A stretch of 64,000 bases of DNA from Asaia siamensis. Its GTDB lineage: Bacteria; Pseudomonadota; Alphaproteobacteria; Acetobacterales; Acetobacteraceae. The stretch is taken from contig NZ_BMCH01000001.1 in NCBI RefSeq assembly GCF_014635085.1, positions 186,001-250,000 on the forward strand, in the 5' to 3' direction. A program made the position numbers and the translations under genes. The notes under the pieces were generated by a model. It was given only the letters and a program-made list of their open reading frames with translations. It did not search any database and was not told the origin of the DNA. Below are positions 16,062 through 25,900 of the stretch, piece by piece (position 1 is the stretch's first letter; each line of letters begins with the position of its first letter).

Positions 16062-18275
16062 ATGGGTATTACTTCTGACGGTATGAGCGGTGCGGCGTCG
16101 ATCGAGAAGACGGGCCCGAAAAGCTATAGCATCCTGAGTGGCGCCACGCTGATTACTACAGGCGCGGATTCAACGACGATCGGTAGCTACGTCGCTGGTC
16201 TGGGTGCTGGTGGAACAAATAACCCAGCCATGCTGATCGCTTCCGGCGCCGCTCTTGCGTCTGGGGCAACAGCGGTCTCGGGCGGTGTTGTTTTGGCTGG
16301 TGGCAACGGCTCGGCCGTTGGCGGCACTGCCTTTGATAGTGGCGGGTTCGCGGCCATTAATGATGGTGTTGTCAGTGGTGTGACGGTCGGTGCCCAGGGG
16401 GGCGTCCTGGCGAGCAAGATGTCCAGCTATGGTGGTGGGCCGGGCGTTGTGATGGACGCTCATGTTCAGGCTGGCGGCTACGGGGTCGCAGGCGGCGGCT
16501 TTACGCTCAAGGGGCAGAGTTTTTCTGGTGCTGGCGTGATCTCCGGCAGCAAGTTCGATATCGGTTCTACTGAAATTCTTGCAAGTGCCGGAACGGACCA
16601 TGGTAGCCTTATCGGCGGCCTGCAGATCGTCAGCTCGGGTGGTACGGCGCTGCGATCGATTTTCAGTGCCGGAACGCAGCTGCTCGGTGCGGGTGCACAG
16701 GCGATAAGCTGTGTTGTCTCATCGGGTGGGCTTGTCGAGATTGCGCAGGGAGCCGTCACTAGCAGTTTGACCGTCGGTGCTGGTGGTAGCGCGCATGCGC
16801 AGGCGGGGGGCGGGATCAACGCAGCAAGTATCTCAGTCAATGGACAGATCTCGCTCGATGCCATGGCCTATGCCAGCGGCATTACGGTTGAGCGCGGTGG
16901 CACTCTGACGGTTAACTCTGGGGCAACCCTGACAGATGTCATGATCTCAGGCATCGAGCAGGGCTGCGAGGGCGCCGGAGGCCTGCTTGTTGTGCAGTCC
17001 GGTGCCGTGCTGGATGGCGTTCGTATTGGCTGGAAAGGGCGTATCGACGTCGATACCCTCGGATGGACCGAAGGCCAGCGTATCGTCTACAGCAGCACCC
17101 AGATCAGCATTGTCGATGCGTATAATCGGGTTCTCTGGACGGCGCCTGTCAGAGGGACGGAAGCCATCTCAACTGCCGATTACCATCTTGAACGAGACCC
17201 GGTCGATGGCAGCACGGTCATCGTCTATGACAAGTGCTTTCTGAAAGGCACCATGATCCGCACCGATCAAGGCGAGATCGCAGTCGAGGCACTCAAGGTT
17301 GGTGACCGGGTTGCGGCCTATGTCAATGGCGATGAGGTTTTCCGCGAGATCGTCTGGCTCGGTCATCGCACCACCATCGTGCGCACCTGGCTTGACGATG
17401 ATGAGGCCGGTTATCCTGTTCGCATTCTGCGCAACGCACTGGGCGAGAATATTCCGCACAAGGATCTCTTGGTTACGCCAGAGCACGCCATGTTCCTTAA
17501 CGGTGCATTCGTACCGGCCCGCATGCTCGTGAATGGACGCAGCATTTTCTATGACCGGACAATCACGCATTTCGATTACTACCATGTCGAAACAAACGAG
17601 CATTCGGTTCTCTGGTCCGATGGCGCGCTGAGCGAAAGCTACCTCGATACAGGTGATCGCAAGCGTTTTGCTCAGGCCAATTCCGTTGTGCATATTCTGA
17701 ATGCGGCTGAGCGGACTTGGGAAAGCGATGGTGCAGCGCCTCTCTGCGTCGAGCGTCGTTTCGTCGAGCCGCTGCATGCGTCTCTTGCGCACCGTGCCGC
17801 TGCGCTTGGACTTGGTGAAGTGAAACACGAACCTGCGATTACAGAAGATCCTGACCTGCATCTCGTTGACGACCGGGGTCGTATCATGCGCAAGATGCGT
17901 ACGGTTAATCGCTCCAGCGTGTTCATGCTGCCGCCAGATGCAAGGCGCGTCCGTATTGTTTCACGTGTTTCGCGTCCTGCTGACGTTATCGGGCCGTTCC
18001 ATGACGATCGCCGTCATCTTGGTGTTCTTGTGGGTGACATCCAGATCTGGGAGTCCGACAAGACCCGCCATATCGGGGCTCATCTGACCGATGACACACT
18101 CGAGGGTTGGGCCAATATCGAGGATGGGCGTCAGCGCTGGACAACGGGTGCTGCGGTTCTCGACCTGAGTGACCGCCAGTCGGACGCGGTTTGCATTCTC
18201 GCCATCGAAATTCTCGCTGGCGGGCCGTATCTGGCAGAGTCTTCGACGACGCTGCTGGGTGCCCAGGCGGGGTAG
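16062..18275 (+). CDS. Strand-loop-strand repeat protein with C-terminal Hint_2 domain, copy 2
   Basis: 737 residues from the ATG at 16062, which has GGAG 7 bp upstream; a longer GTG-started frame from 16029 is less likely. It is a close tandem paralogue of the gene upstream, with the same layout: Gly/Ser-rich repeats (about 20-335; GGTAFDSGGFAAINDGVVSG, SGATLTDVMISG), then Hint_2 with C392 in DKCFLKGTMI and T472-x-x-H475 in VTPEHAMFL, then the C-terminal domain with DLHLVDDRGRIMRKM and FHDDRRHLGVLVGDIQIWE. The Hint and C-terminal parts are more alike between the copies than the distal repeat region. No signal peptide or barrel is visible. It is a likely second substrate of the heptosyltransferases. 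The proteins could form a surface layer or adhesin; this is inference. Confidence 0.85.
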   Translation: MGITSDGMSGAASIEKTGPKSYSILSGATLITTGADSTTIGSYVAGLGAGGTNNPAMLIASGAALASGATAVSGGVVLAGGNGSAVGGTAFDSGGFAAINDGVVSGVTVGAQGGVLASKMSSYGGGPGVVMDAHVQAGGYGVAGGGFTLKGQSFSGAGVISGSKFDIGSTEILASAGTDHGSLIGGLQIVSSGGTALRSIFSAGTQLLGAGAQAISCVVSSGGLVEIAQGAVTSSLTVGAGGSAHAQAGGGINAASISVNGQISLDAMAYASGITVERGGTLTVNSGATLTDVMISGIEQGCEGAGGLLVVQSGAVLDGVRIGWKGRIDVDTLGWTEGQRIVYSSTQISIVDAYNRVLWTAPVRGTEAISTADYHLERDPVDGSTVIVYDKCFLKGTMIRTDQGEIAVEALKVGDRVAAYVNGDEVFREIVWLGHRTTIVRTWLDDDEAGYPVRILRNALGENIPHKDLLVTPEHAMFLNGAFVPARMLVNGRSIFYDRTITHFDYYHVETNEHSVLWSDGALSESYLDTGDRKRFAQANSVVHILNAAERTWESDGAAPLCVERRFVEPLHASLAHRAAALGLGEVKHEPAITEDPDLHLVDDRGRIMRKMRTVNRSSVFMLPPDARRVRIVSRVSRPADVIGPFHDDRRHLGVLVGDIQIWESDKTRHIGAHLTDDTLEGWANIEDGRQRWTTGAAVLDLSDRQSDAVCILAIEILAGGPYLAESSTTLLGAQAG

Positions 18276-18316
18276 GGTTGAGGCTTCATTCTTGACCCGT
18301 ATTTTGTGGGTAAACA

Positions 18317-18345
18317 GGGCGGCTGTCATGGCCGCCCCATTTTCG
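18317..18345 (+). terminator. Putative terminator after Hint copy 2
   Basis: A 7-bp GC stem GGGCGGC/GCCGCCC (18317-18323 and 18331-18337) is followed by CATTTTCG. It lies between the second Hint gene and the adenylate-forming-like gene and suggests only partial readthrough. Confidence 0.6.
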
Positions 18346-18362
18346 TTTGGGGATTGATCTGA

Positions 18363-19826
18363 ATGTTTCACGTTATGGCGTTGCGTCACGCACGACAGAA
18401 CCCGCAATCCCTCGCCTTTGACAGTCTTTCGCAGGATTGGACCTTCGTTCAACTCGACCGCGACGTTGCAGCGGTGGCGGCTGCACTGAGCAAGCTGCGT
18501 GAGGCAAGGCCGAAACTTGTGGGTATCCACTGCGGTAATCTGTACTGGCACTGGGTCTTCATTCTGTCGCTTGCATCGTTGGGTCTGGCGAGCGCATCCC
18601 TTCCCGAAAGCTCGAATCCTTCGTTCCTGCGTGATGCTCAACTGCTCGGCCCTGATGTCGTTCTGTCCCTGGGTGGATTGTCGCTTCAGGATCTTCAGGT
18701 GCTGGAGGTCAACGAGGCCTGGTTGAGCCGTGTGCGTGAAACGGATCCGCAGCCGATTGATGTCGTCATCGATTGCGACGCGATCTGCCGTTATGCCATC
18801 GCGGCAGGTACGGATGCCGAGCGTCGCCCTCTGGCAATGACTTATCGTCAGGCTGAAATGGCGATCATGCATATGATTTTTCAGGAGCAGATCATGGGCG
18901 GCGTTATCACCGCGACGCCCCATGTTCTCTCGACGATCGGCGTTATTTCGCTCACCGGATTTATCGTCGGGTGTAGCGCCCTGTGCGGCGGCTCACCGCT
19001 GAATTTCGTCAGTCACACCGATATCGGCATTCTAATTGCCCGCAGGATCCCGACAGTGGCTGTCGTTACGCCCGGTCATCTGGCCCATATCATCGAGGTG
19101 CTTCCGCCGGGCATGCAGCCGCTCGAGACGCTGAAGCTGATCGTGACAGGTGGCAAGCTGAGCCGCACACTTCGAGACAAGACACTCGCGAAGCTGACCC
19201 GCCGCGTCACAGCCGCCTATGGTACGGACGAGGCGGGCGCCATTGCCCTTGGCGATGCCGCGACTTTCGAAGACGACCAGACTGTTGGAACGGCTCTGCC
19301 TTGGGTCACGCTGCAGATTGTAGATGCTCAGGGGAAAAAGCTGGCCACAGGCGAAGAAGGGGTGGTGCGTATCAGAAGCACCGGTCTGCTCGACGGCTAC
19401 GCCGATATCCAAGAGAAGCAGTCCCGTCATTTTGCGGAGGGATGGTTCTATCCGGGCGATCGCGGCCTGCTCGATGCCGGGCAGCGCCTGCATATCACGG
19501 GGCGCGTTGATGATCTCGTCTCACTGGGGGGAGATAAATTCGATCTCGGTGTCGTGGATGATATCGCGCGCAATATGCTCGGACAACGCGAGCTCGGCAG
19601 TTTCCTCTCGCTTGATGAAGCAGGCCGAGAGAGGCTGAATATCGCGCTCGCATCAGACAAGGGCTTCAATGCCGATCACCTGGCTCAGGCGCTTCGGGCT
19701 TTTTATCCAACCTTGCCCCCGGTCTGTGTGATGACGGTTGATCATATCCCCTGGTCGCTGGATGGTCGCGTTGACCGCGAAAGGCTCTCCAGAGCATTCC
19801 AACGCTCGGAAACCAGCGCTCACTGA
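18363..19826 (+). CDS. Degenerate ANL-superfamily (acyl/aryl adenylate-forming) protein
   Basis: This 487-residue protein has the fold pattern of acyl-CoA synthetases: TAAYGTDEAGAIA (A5-like), EGWFYPGDRGLL (A7-like) and ITGRVDDLVSLGGDKFDL (A8-like, near residue 380). Two catalytic signatures are damaged. The ATP loop (normally S/T-S-G-T-T-G-x-P-K-G) reads AAGTDAERRPLAM at about 147-159, without the lysine, and the A10 lysine (normally GKxxR) is replaced by R469 in SLDGRVDR. It may bind an acyl or aryl group without activating it, act as a partner or scaffold of the PKS encoded 88 bp downstream, or use a changed mechanism. It resembles the aryl/acyl-CoA ligase side of the family more than the FAAL in this cluster. 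Confidence 0.72.
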   Translation: MFHVMALRHARQNPQSLAFDSLSQDWTFVQLDRDVAAVAAALSKLREARPKLVGIHCGNLYWHWVFILSLASLGLASASLPESSNPSFLRDAQLLGPDVVLSLGGLSLQDLQVLEVNEAWLSRVRETDPQPIDVVIDCDAICRYAIAAGTDAERRPLAMTYRQAEMAIMHMIFQEQIMGGVITATPHVLSTIGVISLTGFIVGCSALCGGSPLNFVSHTDIGILIARRIPTVAVVTPGHLAHIIEVLPPGMQPLETLKLIVTGGKLSRTLRDKTLAKLTRRVTAAYGTDEAGAIALGDAATFEDDQTVGTALPWVTLQIVDAQGKKLATGEEGVVRIRSTGLLDGYADIQEKQSRHFAEGWFYPGDRGLLDAGQRLHITGRVDDLVSLGGDKFDLGVVDDIARNMLGQRELGSFLSLDEAGRERLNIALASDKGFNADHLAQALRAFYPTLPPVCVMTVDHIPWSLDGRVDRERLSRAFQRSETSAH

Positions 19827-19914
19827 AGTCAAAAAAGGGTAGGCAAGAAATTGTCACGCGTATTATTTCTATAGTCTTCCCAGATGCTGATTATAATAAG
19901 GTTCGGTTGTCGTT

Positions 19915-22900
19915 ATGTCGCGCAAGAAAACTGCTGATATCGCCATCATTGGGATCGGTTGCCGCCTGGCACCCAATATCAGAAATGTCGATGAACTCTG
20001 GTCGTTTCTCTGTGCGGAGGGTGAAGCGGTCTCGGATATCCCCGAGGAGCGCTGGAGCGTCAAACGCTTCTACGCCGAGGAAATCGAAGCCCCTTCGAAA
20101 ACCTATATGCGCAGGGGCAGTTTTCTTAAGAGGAACATCCACGAATTCGAGCCGCTCTTTTTCGGAATTTCTCCGAGGGAAGCGCAGATCATGGATCCGC
20201 AGCAGAAACTGCTGCTCGAAGTCACGTGGGAGGCGATGGAGAATGCCCGCGTTGTGCCTGCGAGGCTGGCAGGACACAAAACCGGTGTCTTCATCGGCAT
20301 CTTCGCTGTCGATGCGCATGCCCATACGTCGAGCCCCTATAATCTTCCGACGGTGCGCGACCATTTTGCGGCGACGGCAACACCGTCAACCATGCTCTCT
20401 GCCCGGCTGGCGCATGTCTATGATTTGCAAGGCCCTTGCATGTCGATCGACACGGCCTGTTCTTCATCGCTTGTGGCACTGCATCAGGCCTGCCGCAGCC
20501 TGAATGAGGGCGAGACGGATGTGGCTATCACGGGTGGCGTCAGCCTCATGATCTGCCCCCAGACCTCGATTTTCATGTCCAAGGGACACTTCATCGCCCG
20601 TGATGGACGCTCGAAGAGCTTCGATGCTGCTGCAGACGGCTATGGCCGAGGCGAAGGCAGTGTGGTCTTCATTCTCAAGCGCCTTGAGGATGCAGAGCGC
20701 GATGGAGATACTATCCACGCCATTGTCAGTTCGACAGGCGTGAATTCGGATGGCCGTACGCAGTTTCTGACCTCACCCGATGCCGGGGCTCAGTCGCGAC
20801 TCATGACCGAGGTTCTGGAGGCGGCGCAGGTTGACCCCGCCGACGTTGCCTATGTCGAAACCCACGGCACCGGCACGCCCGCCGGCGATCCGATCGAAAC
20901 CTATGCGCTGGCGCAATCCATAGCCCGTTTCAAGGATGAGAAGCTGGTTATCGGGGCGATCAAGGCCAATCTGGGTCATACCGAAGCAGCAGCAGGCGCG
21001 CTGGGCACGCTCAAGGCGGCCTTGTGCCTGCGCCATCAGGAAGCGCCCCCGCAGCCGCGGCTACAGAATATCAACCCGTCCATCCACCTCGATGAATGGA
21101 ATCTCGATGTGGCACGTGGAGGCATGCGGTCGCTCGCCACCACGAAGTCCGCGCGCTATGCTGGCGTCAATTCTTTCGGCTATGGCGGAACGAATGCGAT
21201 TGCCCTGCTGCGTCGTCCCGAGACGAAAAAGAAGGCCACGGGCCGTAAAGGCACAGCGCAGCGGATCAATGGCAAAATCCCTTTTCTGCTGACGGCCTTT
21301 TCCAAAACGTCGTTGCCTCTCATGGCGGCAGCCTATCGTGAGCGTCTGGACGCCAGCCCGGCACCTGCCCTGGGCGATCTGGCTTTCAGCCTGGCGACAT
21401 CGCGTACGCTGTTCCGCAACCGTCTTCTCATCATGGCGCGCGATGAAAAGGATCTGGGTGCAAAGCTCGATTCCTATTTGCAGGATCAGCGTCAGGACGA
21501 TGTGTTCCAAGCCAGTGTCGAAGCACAATCCGGGCGTGGCATTGTGTTTGTCTATTCTGGCGTGGGGCCGCAATGGTGGGGTATGGGGCGCTATCTGCTG
21601 CACCACGCGCCAGAGGCGGTTCTTGCCAAAGCACGACGCTGCGATACGATTTTCAAGGCAATTTCAGGCTTTTCGATTGTCGATGAAATCCTGAAAGAAG
21701 CAGAATTCTCGCGTATCGATAATACGGCCATCCTGCAGCCTGCCATCTTCGTGATTCAGGTTCTGGTGACCGAATATCTTGCCCAACAGGGTATTCTGCC
21801 CGATGCTGTTCTGGGTCACAGCATGGGCGAGGTAGCCGCTGCTTATGTGGCCGGTGCGCTGAGCCTAGATGACGCCGTCACCGTCATCTATTATCGCAGC
21901 ACGTTGCAAGGCACGCTTGATGGCACGGGACGCATGCTTGCTGTGGGGCTGTCTGCCGAAGCCGCGCAGGAAGTTATTGCCGAACAGGCGCCCGAACTCT
22001 GTGTGGCGGCAATCAATGCGCCCAACACCTGCACCCTTGCCGGACCGGAGGAAGCAATCAGGACGCTTTCTGCCCATCTGTCGCAGAAGGGGCTGTTCAA
22101 CCGCATTCTGAATGTCGACGTGCCATTTCATAGTGCCGTCATGGATCGTATCGAAACCGATCTGAAAACGGCACTGAGCGATCTTTCGCCCAGAGCGGCG
22201 ACCACGCCATTCTATTCCACCGTTCAGGGTGCACTTACGGCAGACGAGCATCGCGTCGATTCCGATTACTGGTTCAAAAATGCCAGACAGCCGGTTCTTT
22301 TCGCGTCTGCGGTCGAGGCCTGTCTCGCTGACGGCTTCACGCAATTTGTCGAAATAGGTCCGCATCCGGTCATCGGGCGGTCTCTCAAGTCGGTGGCAGA
22401 CAAGCAGCAGGCCAAGCTTAGCGTCATCAGCACGCTCAATCGTCAGGAAGACGAAGCCAAATGCCTCGAAAATGCCGTCGCCAACATTATCCTTCAGACG
22501 GCGCGTCTCGACTGGCAGGCCATCACGGCGGGTGCGCTAATCGATCTGCCATCCTATCGCTGGTCGCGTGAGGAATGTTGGATCGAAAACGAGCGCGAGA
22601 AGCGTTTTCGACAGGGCGGCAACGGTCATCCGCTGATCGGATTTGGCGCCATGACACCGGGAAAATCCTGGGTGGTCGATCTGACAGAGCTTGGCGTGCC
22701 CTGGCTCAAGGACCACTGCATAGACAATGTGATCCTGCTGCCTGCGGCCGGGTTCATCGAATCCGCCCTCGCGGTTGGTCATGAGGTCGAGGGTCAGACC
22801 GGCATCGTGCTCGAGAATTTCGAAATCCTCGCGCCTCTGGTTGTGCAGACTGGCGATAACCCGGTCATGCATCTTGTCTATGACGAGCTGAAAAAGACTC

Positions 22901-25900
22901 TGCGCTTCTTTAGTGCCAAGGAAGAATACAGCGAGATGTGGCTCGACCATGGACAGGTCGATATCCTCTCTGCTGCGCCCTGGCCCATGCCGGTCATCGA
23001 CAGGGAGGAGGCGCGTGAATGCCTTGCCCAGGGTCATGACGGGGCAGCCCTGTATGAGAAGATCCGCGCGCATGGTTTCCATTACGGACCCAGCTTTCAG
23101 ACGCTGCAGCGGTTTACCGTGCAGGGGCGTGTTGCCTATGCAAGAATAGGGTTGAACGAGGCAGAGCTGGGGGATGCTGAGGCTTATCATCTGCATCCGG
23201 CCCTGCTCGATGGCGCCATGCATGCCCTGATCGGTCTGGTGCCTGAAAGCTTCTCTGACCACATGTATGTGCCGGTCGGTTTCGAGCGTCTGAGTTGTTT
23301 TGCCAAGGGGCTGAGTGAGATCGTGGCCCGGGTCGAGATCACGACCATCAGCCAGAGCCTGATCGAGGCGACACTGCGGCTTTACACGACCGAAGGGATG
23401 CCCGCTGCCGAAATCAGGGGGCTACGCCTGGCCGAGGTGCCCCGTGTACGCAAGGAAGCCGCCAAAGCGGTTGAGACCCAGCAGTATTTCACCAAATGGA
23501 CCGAGACAGAGGCCTCGATCCTCTTCGCGGAACCCAAGACCCTTCTCATTGCCGGGCATAAAACGGCCGCAGTCAAAAAACTTGCTGCGCTGCTCGAGGA
23601 GAATGGTGTCACTGTTCTGTCGGTGCCACGGTCAGGCGCCATCACAGCAGAGACGATCGGACTTGAACCCGGTCTGACGCTCGATGCCGTTCTGTATAGT
23701 GCGGACACTGCGCAGGATAACGCGTTTGACGCAATCATCGATCAGATCAACGCACTGGTGAAATTCAGCAACCGTCTCTCGCTCGAGAATGTCGAAAAGC
23801 AGCCAAAACTGATTTTTGTGTCGGAAAACTCCCTGTTTTTCGACCCTGAGGACGTGCTTGCCAGAACGGCCCGTGTGAATGCCGATGGCGCGGCGCTTGT
23901 GGGTTTCTTCAAGGGGCTGGTCGATGAGCGTCCCGATTTCCGGGGCAAGGTGATCGATGTCGACACGCTGTCCACGCCCGATGCATTGGCCGCTCTGGCC
24001 GCTGAAATCCTGAATGAGGATTCAGAAGCCGAGGTGGCCCTGCGCGAAGGGCGGCGTTTCGTGCCGCGTTTCATGCCGGTTGAGGGGCAGCCTGACAGAA
24101 ATCTGGCCCAGTTGCCCGGTACCCCCGGCATCAAGCTGCAAAAGAGCCGGACGGGCACGCTGGATGGTCTTTATTACAAGGCTTTCGACGTGCGTCCTCC
24201 GGGGCGTGGCGAGATCACGATCCGCATCCTGGCGACCTCTCTCAATTTCAAGGACATGCTCAAGGGCATTTCGGTTCTGCCCGAAAAATTCCTGCTCGAC
24301 ACCTATCATACGGTCGAAATGGGCATGGAATGCTGCTTCGAGGTTGTGGCAGTCGGCAAGGGGGTCAAGCGCTTTGAAGTCGGCAAGCGCTATCTGACCT
24401 GCCATCCGGGTTGCTTTGCCTCGCACATGACACTGCCGGTCAAGGGCTTTCGTGTCATGCCACTCGATTTGTTCGAAACGGCAGGGCGCCCCCTTACCGT
24501 TGCCGAAGCGACGGGTCTGCCCATTGCGATCGCAACCGCACTCTACTGCCTGCACGATCTTGCCCATCTCAAGAAGGGTGAGATCCTGCTCGTGCATTCC
24601 GCAGCAGGCGGGGTCGGGCTTGCCGCGATCGAAATCGCCAAGATTATCGGTGCCCGCATCTTCGCCACGGCGAGCAATGACGAAAAACGTCAGATCCTGC
24701 TCGATCGTGGCTGCGAGGCTGTGTGGGATTCACGCAGTCTCGCTTTCTATGAGGGCATTCTGGATGTGACCGGCGGCAAGGGTGTCGATGTCGTGCTCAA
24801 CAGCCTGCCTGGTGAGATGCAGGCTCATAGCCTTGCGCTGCTGTGCAATACCGGGCGTTTCGTTGAAATTGGAAAGAAGGATATCTGGGAAAAGCGCGAT
24901 CTCTCCCAGTTCAGCTTCAACGGCAATGTCTCGTTCCACAGCTTCGATCTCGATCTGATGATGGCCAATGACCATCGCAAGGCCGTGTCGATTTTCGATC
25001 GTATCCCCTATCTCTCACGCAAATTCGACACGGTCATATTGCCTCACAAGGTCTATCCGGCGTCCGAGGTGCGTGAGGCCTTCAAGTTCATGTCGTCGGC
25101 AAAGCATATCGGCAAGATCCTCGTTTCCTACGAGGATCTTGCTGATGTCCGTGCCCAGCGTCAGCCTGTCAGGCCGATCGATCCTGAAGGGGCTTATCTA
25201 ATAACGGGTGGACAGGGCGGGCTGGGTCTTACGACTGCCGCCTGGCTGGCCGCCCATGGTGCGCGCCATCTCCATCTGATGGGGCGCAGCAAGCGTGATG
25301 ACGCCGAGACATTGGCAAAGATCAAGGCGTTGAAAAAGGCTGGTGCCCGCGTCACGCTGCATTATGGCGATGTCGCCACTCTGGAGGATCTGGCGCGCAT
25401 CAAGGCCGCCATTCTGGAGGCAGGTCATCCGCTGAAGGGCGTTTTCCATACAGCCGGTGTGCTCGATGACAGGCTGGTGTCGAAATATACCGAAGAGAGC
25501 CTGCGTCGGGTGCTCGCCCCCAAAATTCTCGGCGGCCGTCATCTCGACGAACTGACGCGCGACTGCCCGCTCGATTATTTTGTGCTTTATTCGTCCATCG
25601 TCACCGTGACGGGCAATATCGGTCAGAGCAGCTATCTTGCCGCCAATACCTGGCTCGATGCGCTGGCCAGCGCGCGGCGCAAGGCGGGGTATCCTGCGCT
25701 CTCGGTGCAATGGGGACCGATTGCCGAAATCGGCATGCTGGCGCAGGAAGGCAGCGTTGTGCAGTTTTTCGAAACTGCGGGCTTCCGGCTCCTTCAGGGC
25801 GAAGAGGCCTTGTCGCTTCTGCCGGACCTGCTGAATCGCGACCGCGATACTGTGGCGGCGCTCGCGATCGATTGGGAAACCTGCTTTACCCAGCACGGGG

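Noticed and set aside
13340-18275. Hint domains as self-splicing inteins
   Set aside because: There is no C-terminal His-Asn plus Ser/Thr/Cys junction and no flanking extein of a known host protein; Hog-like processing fits better.
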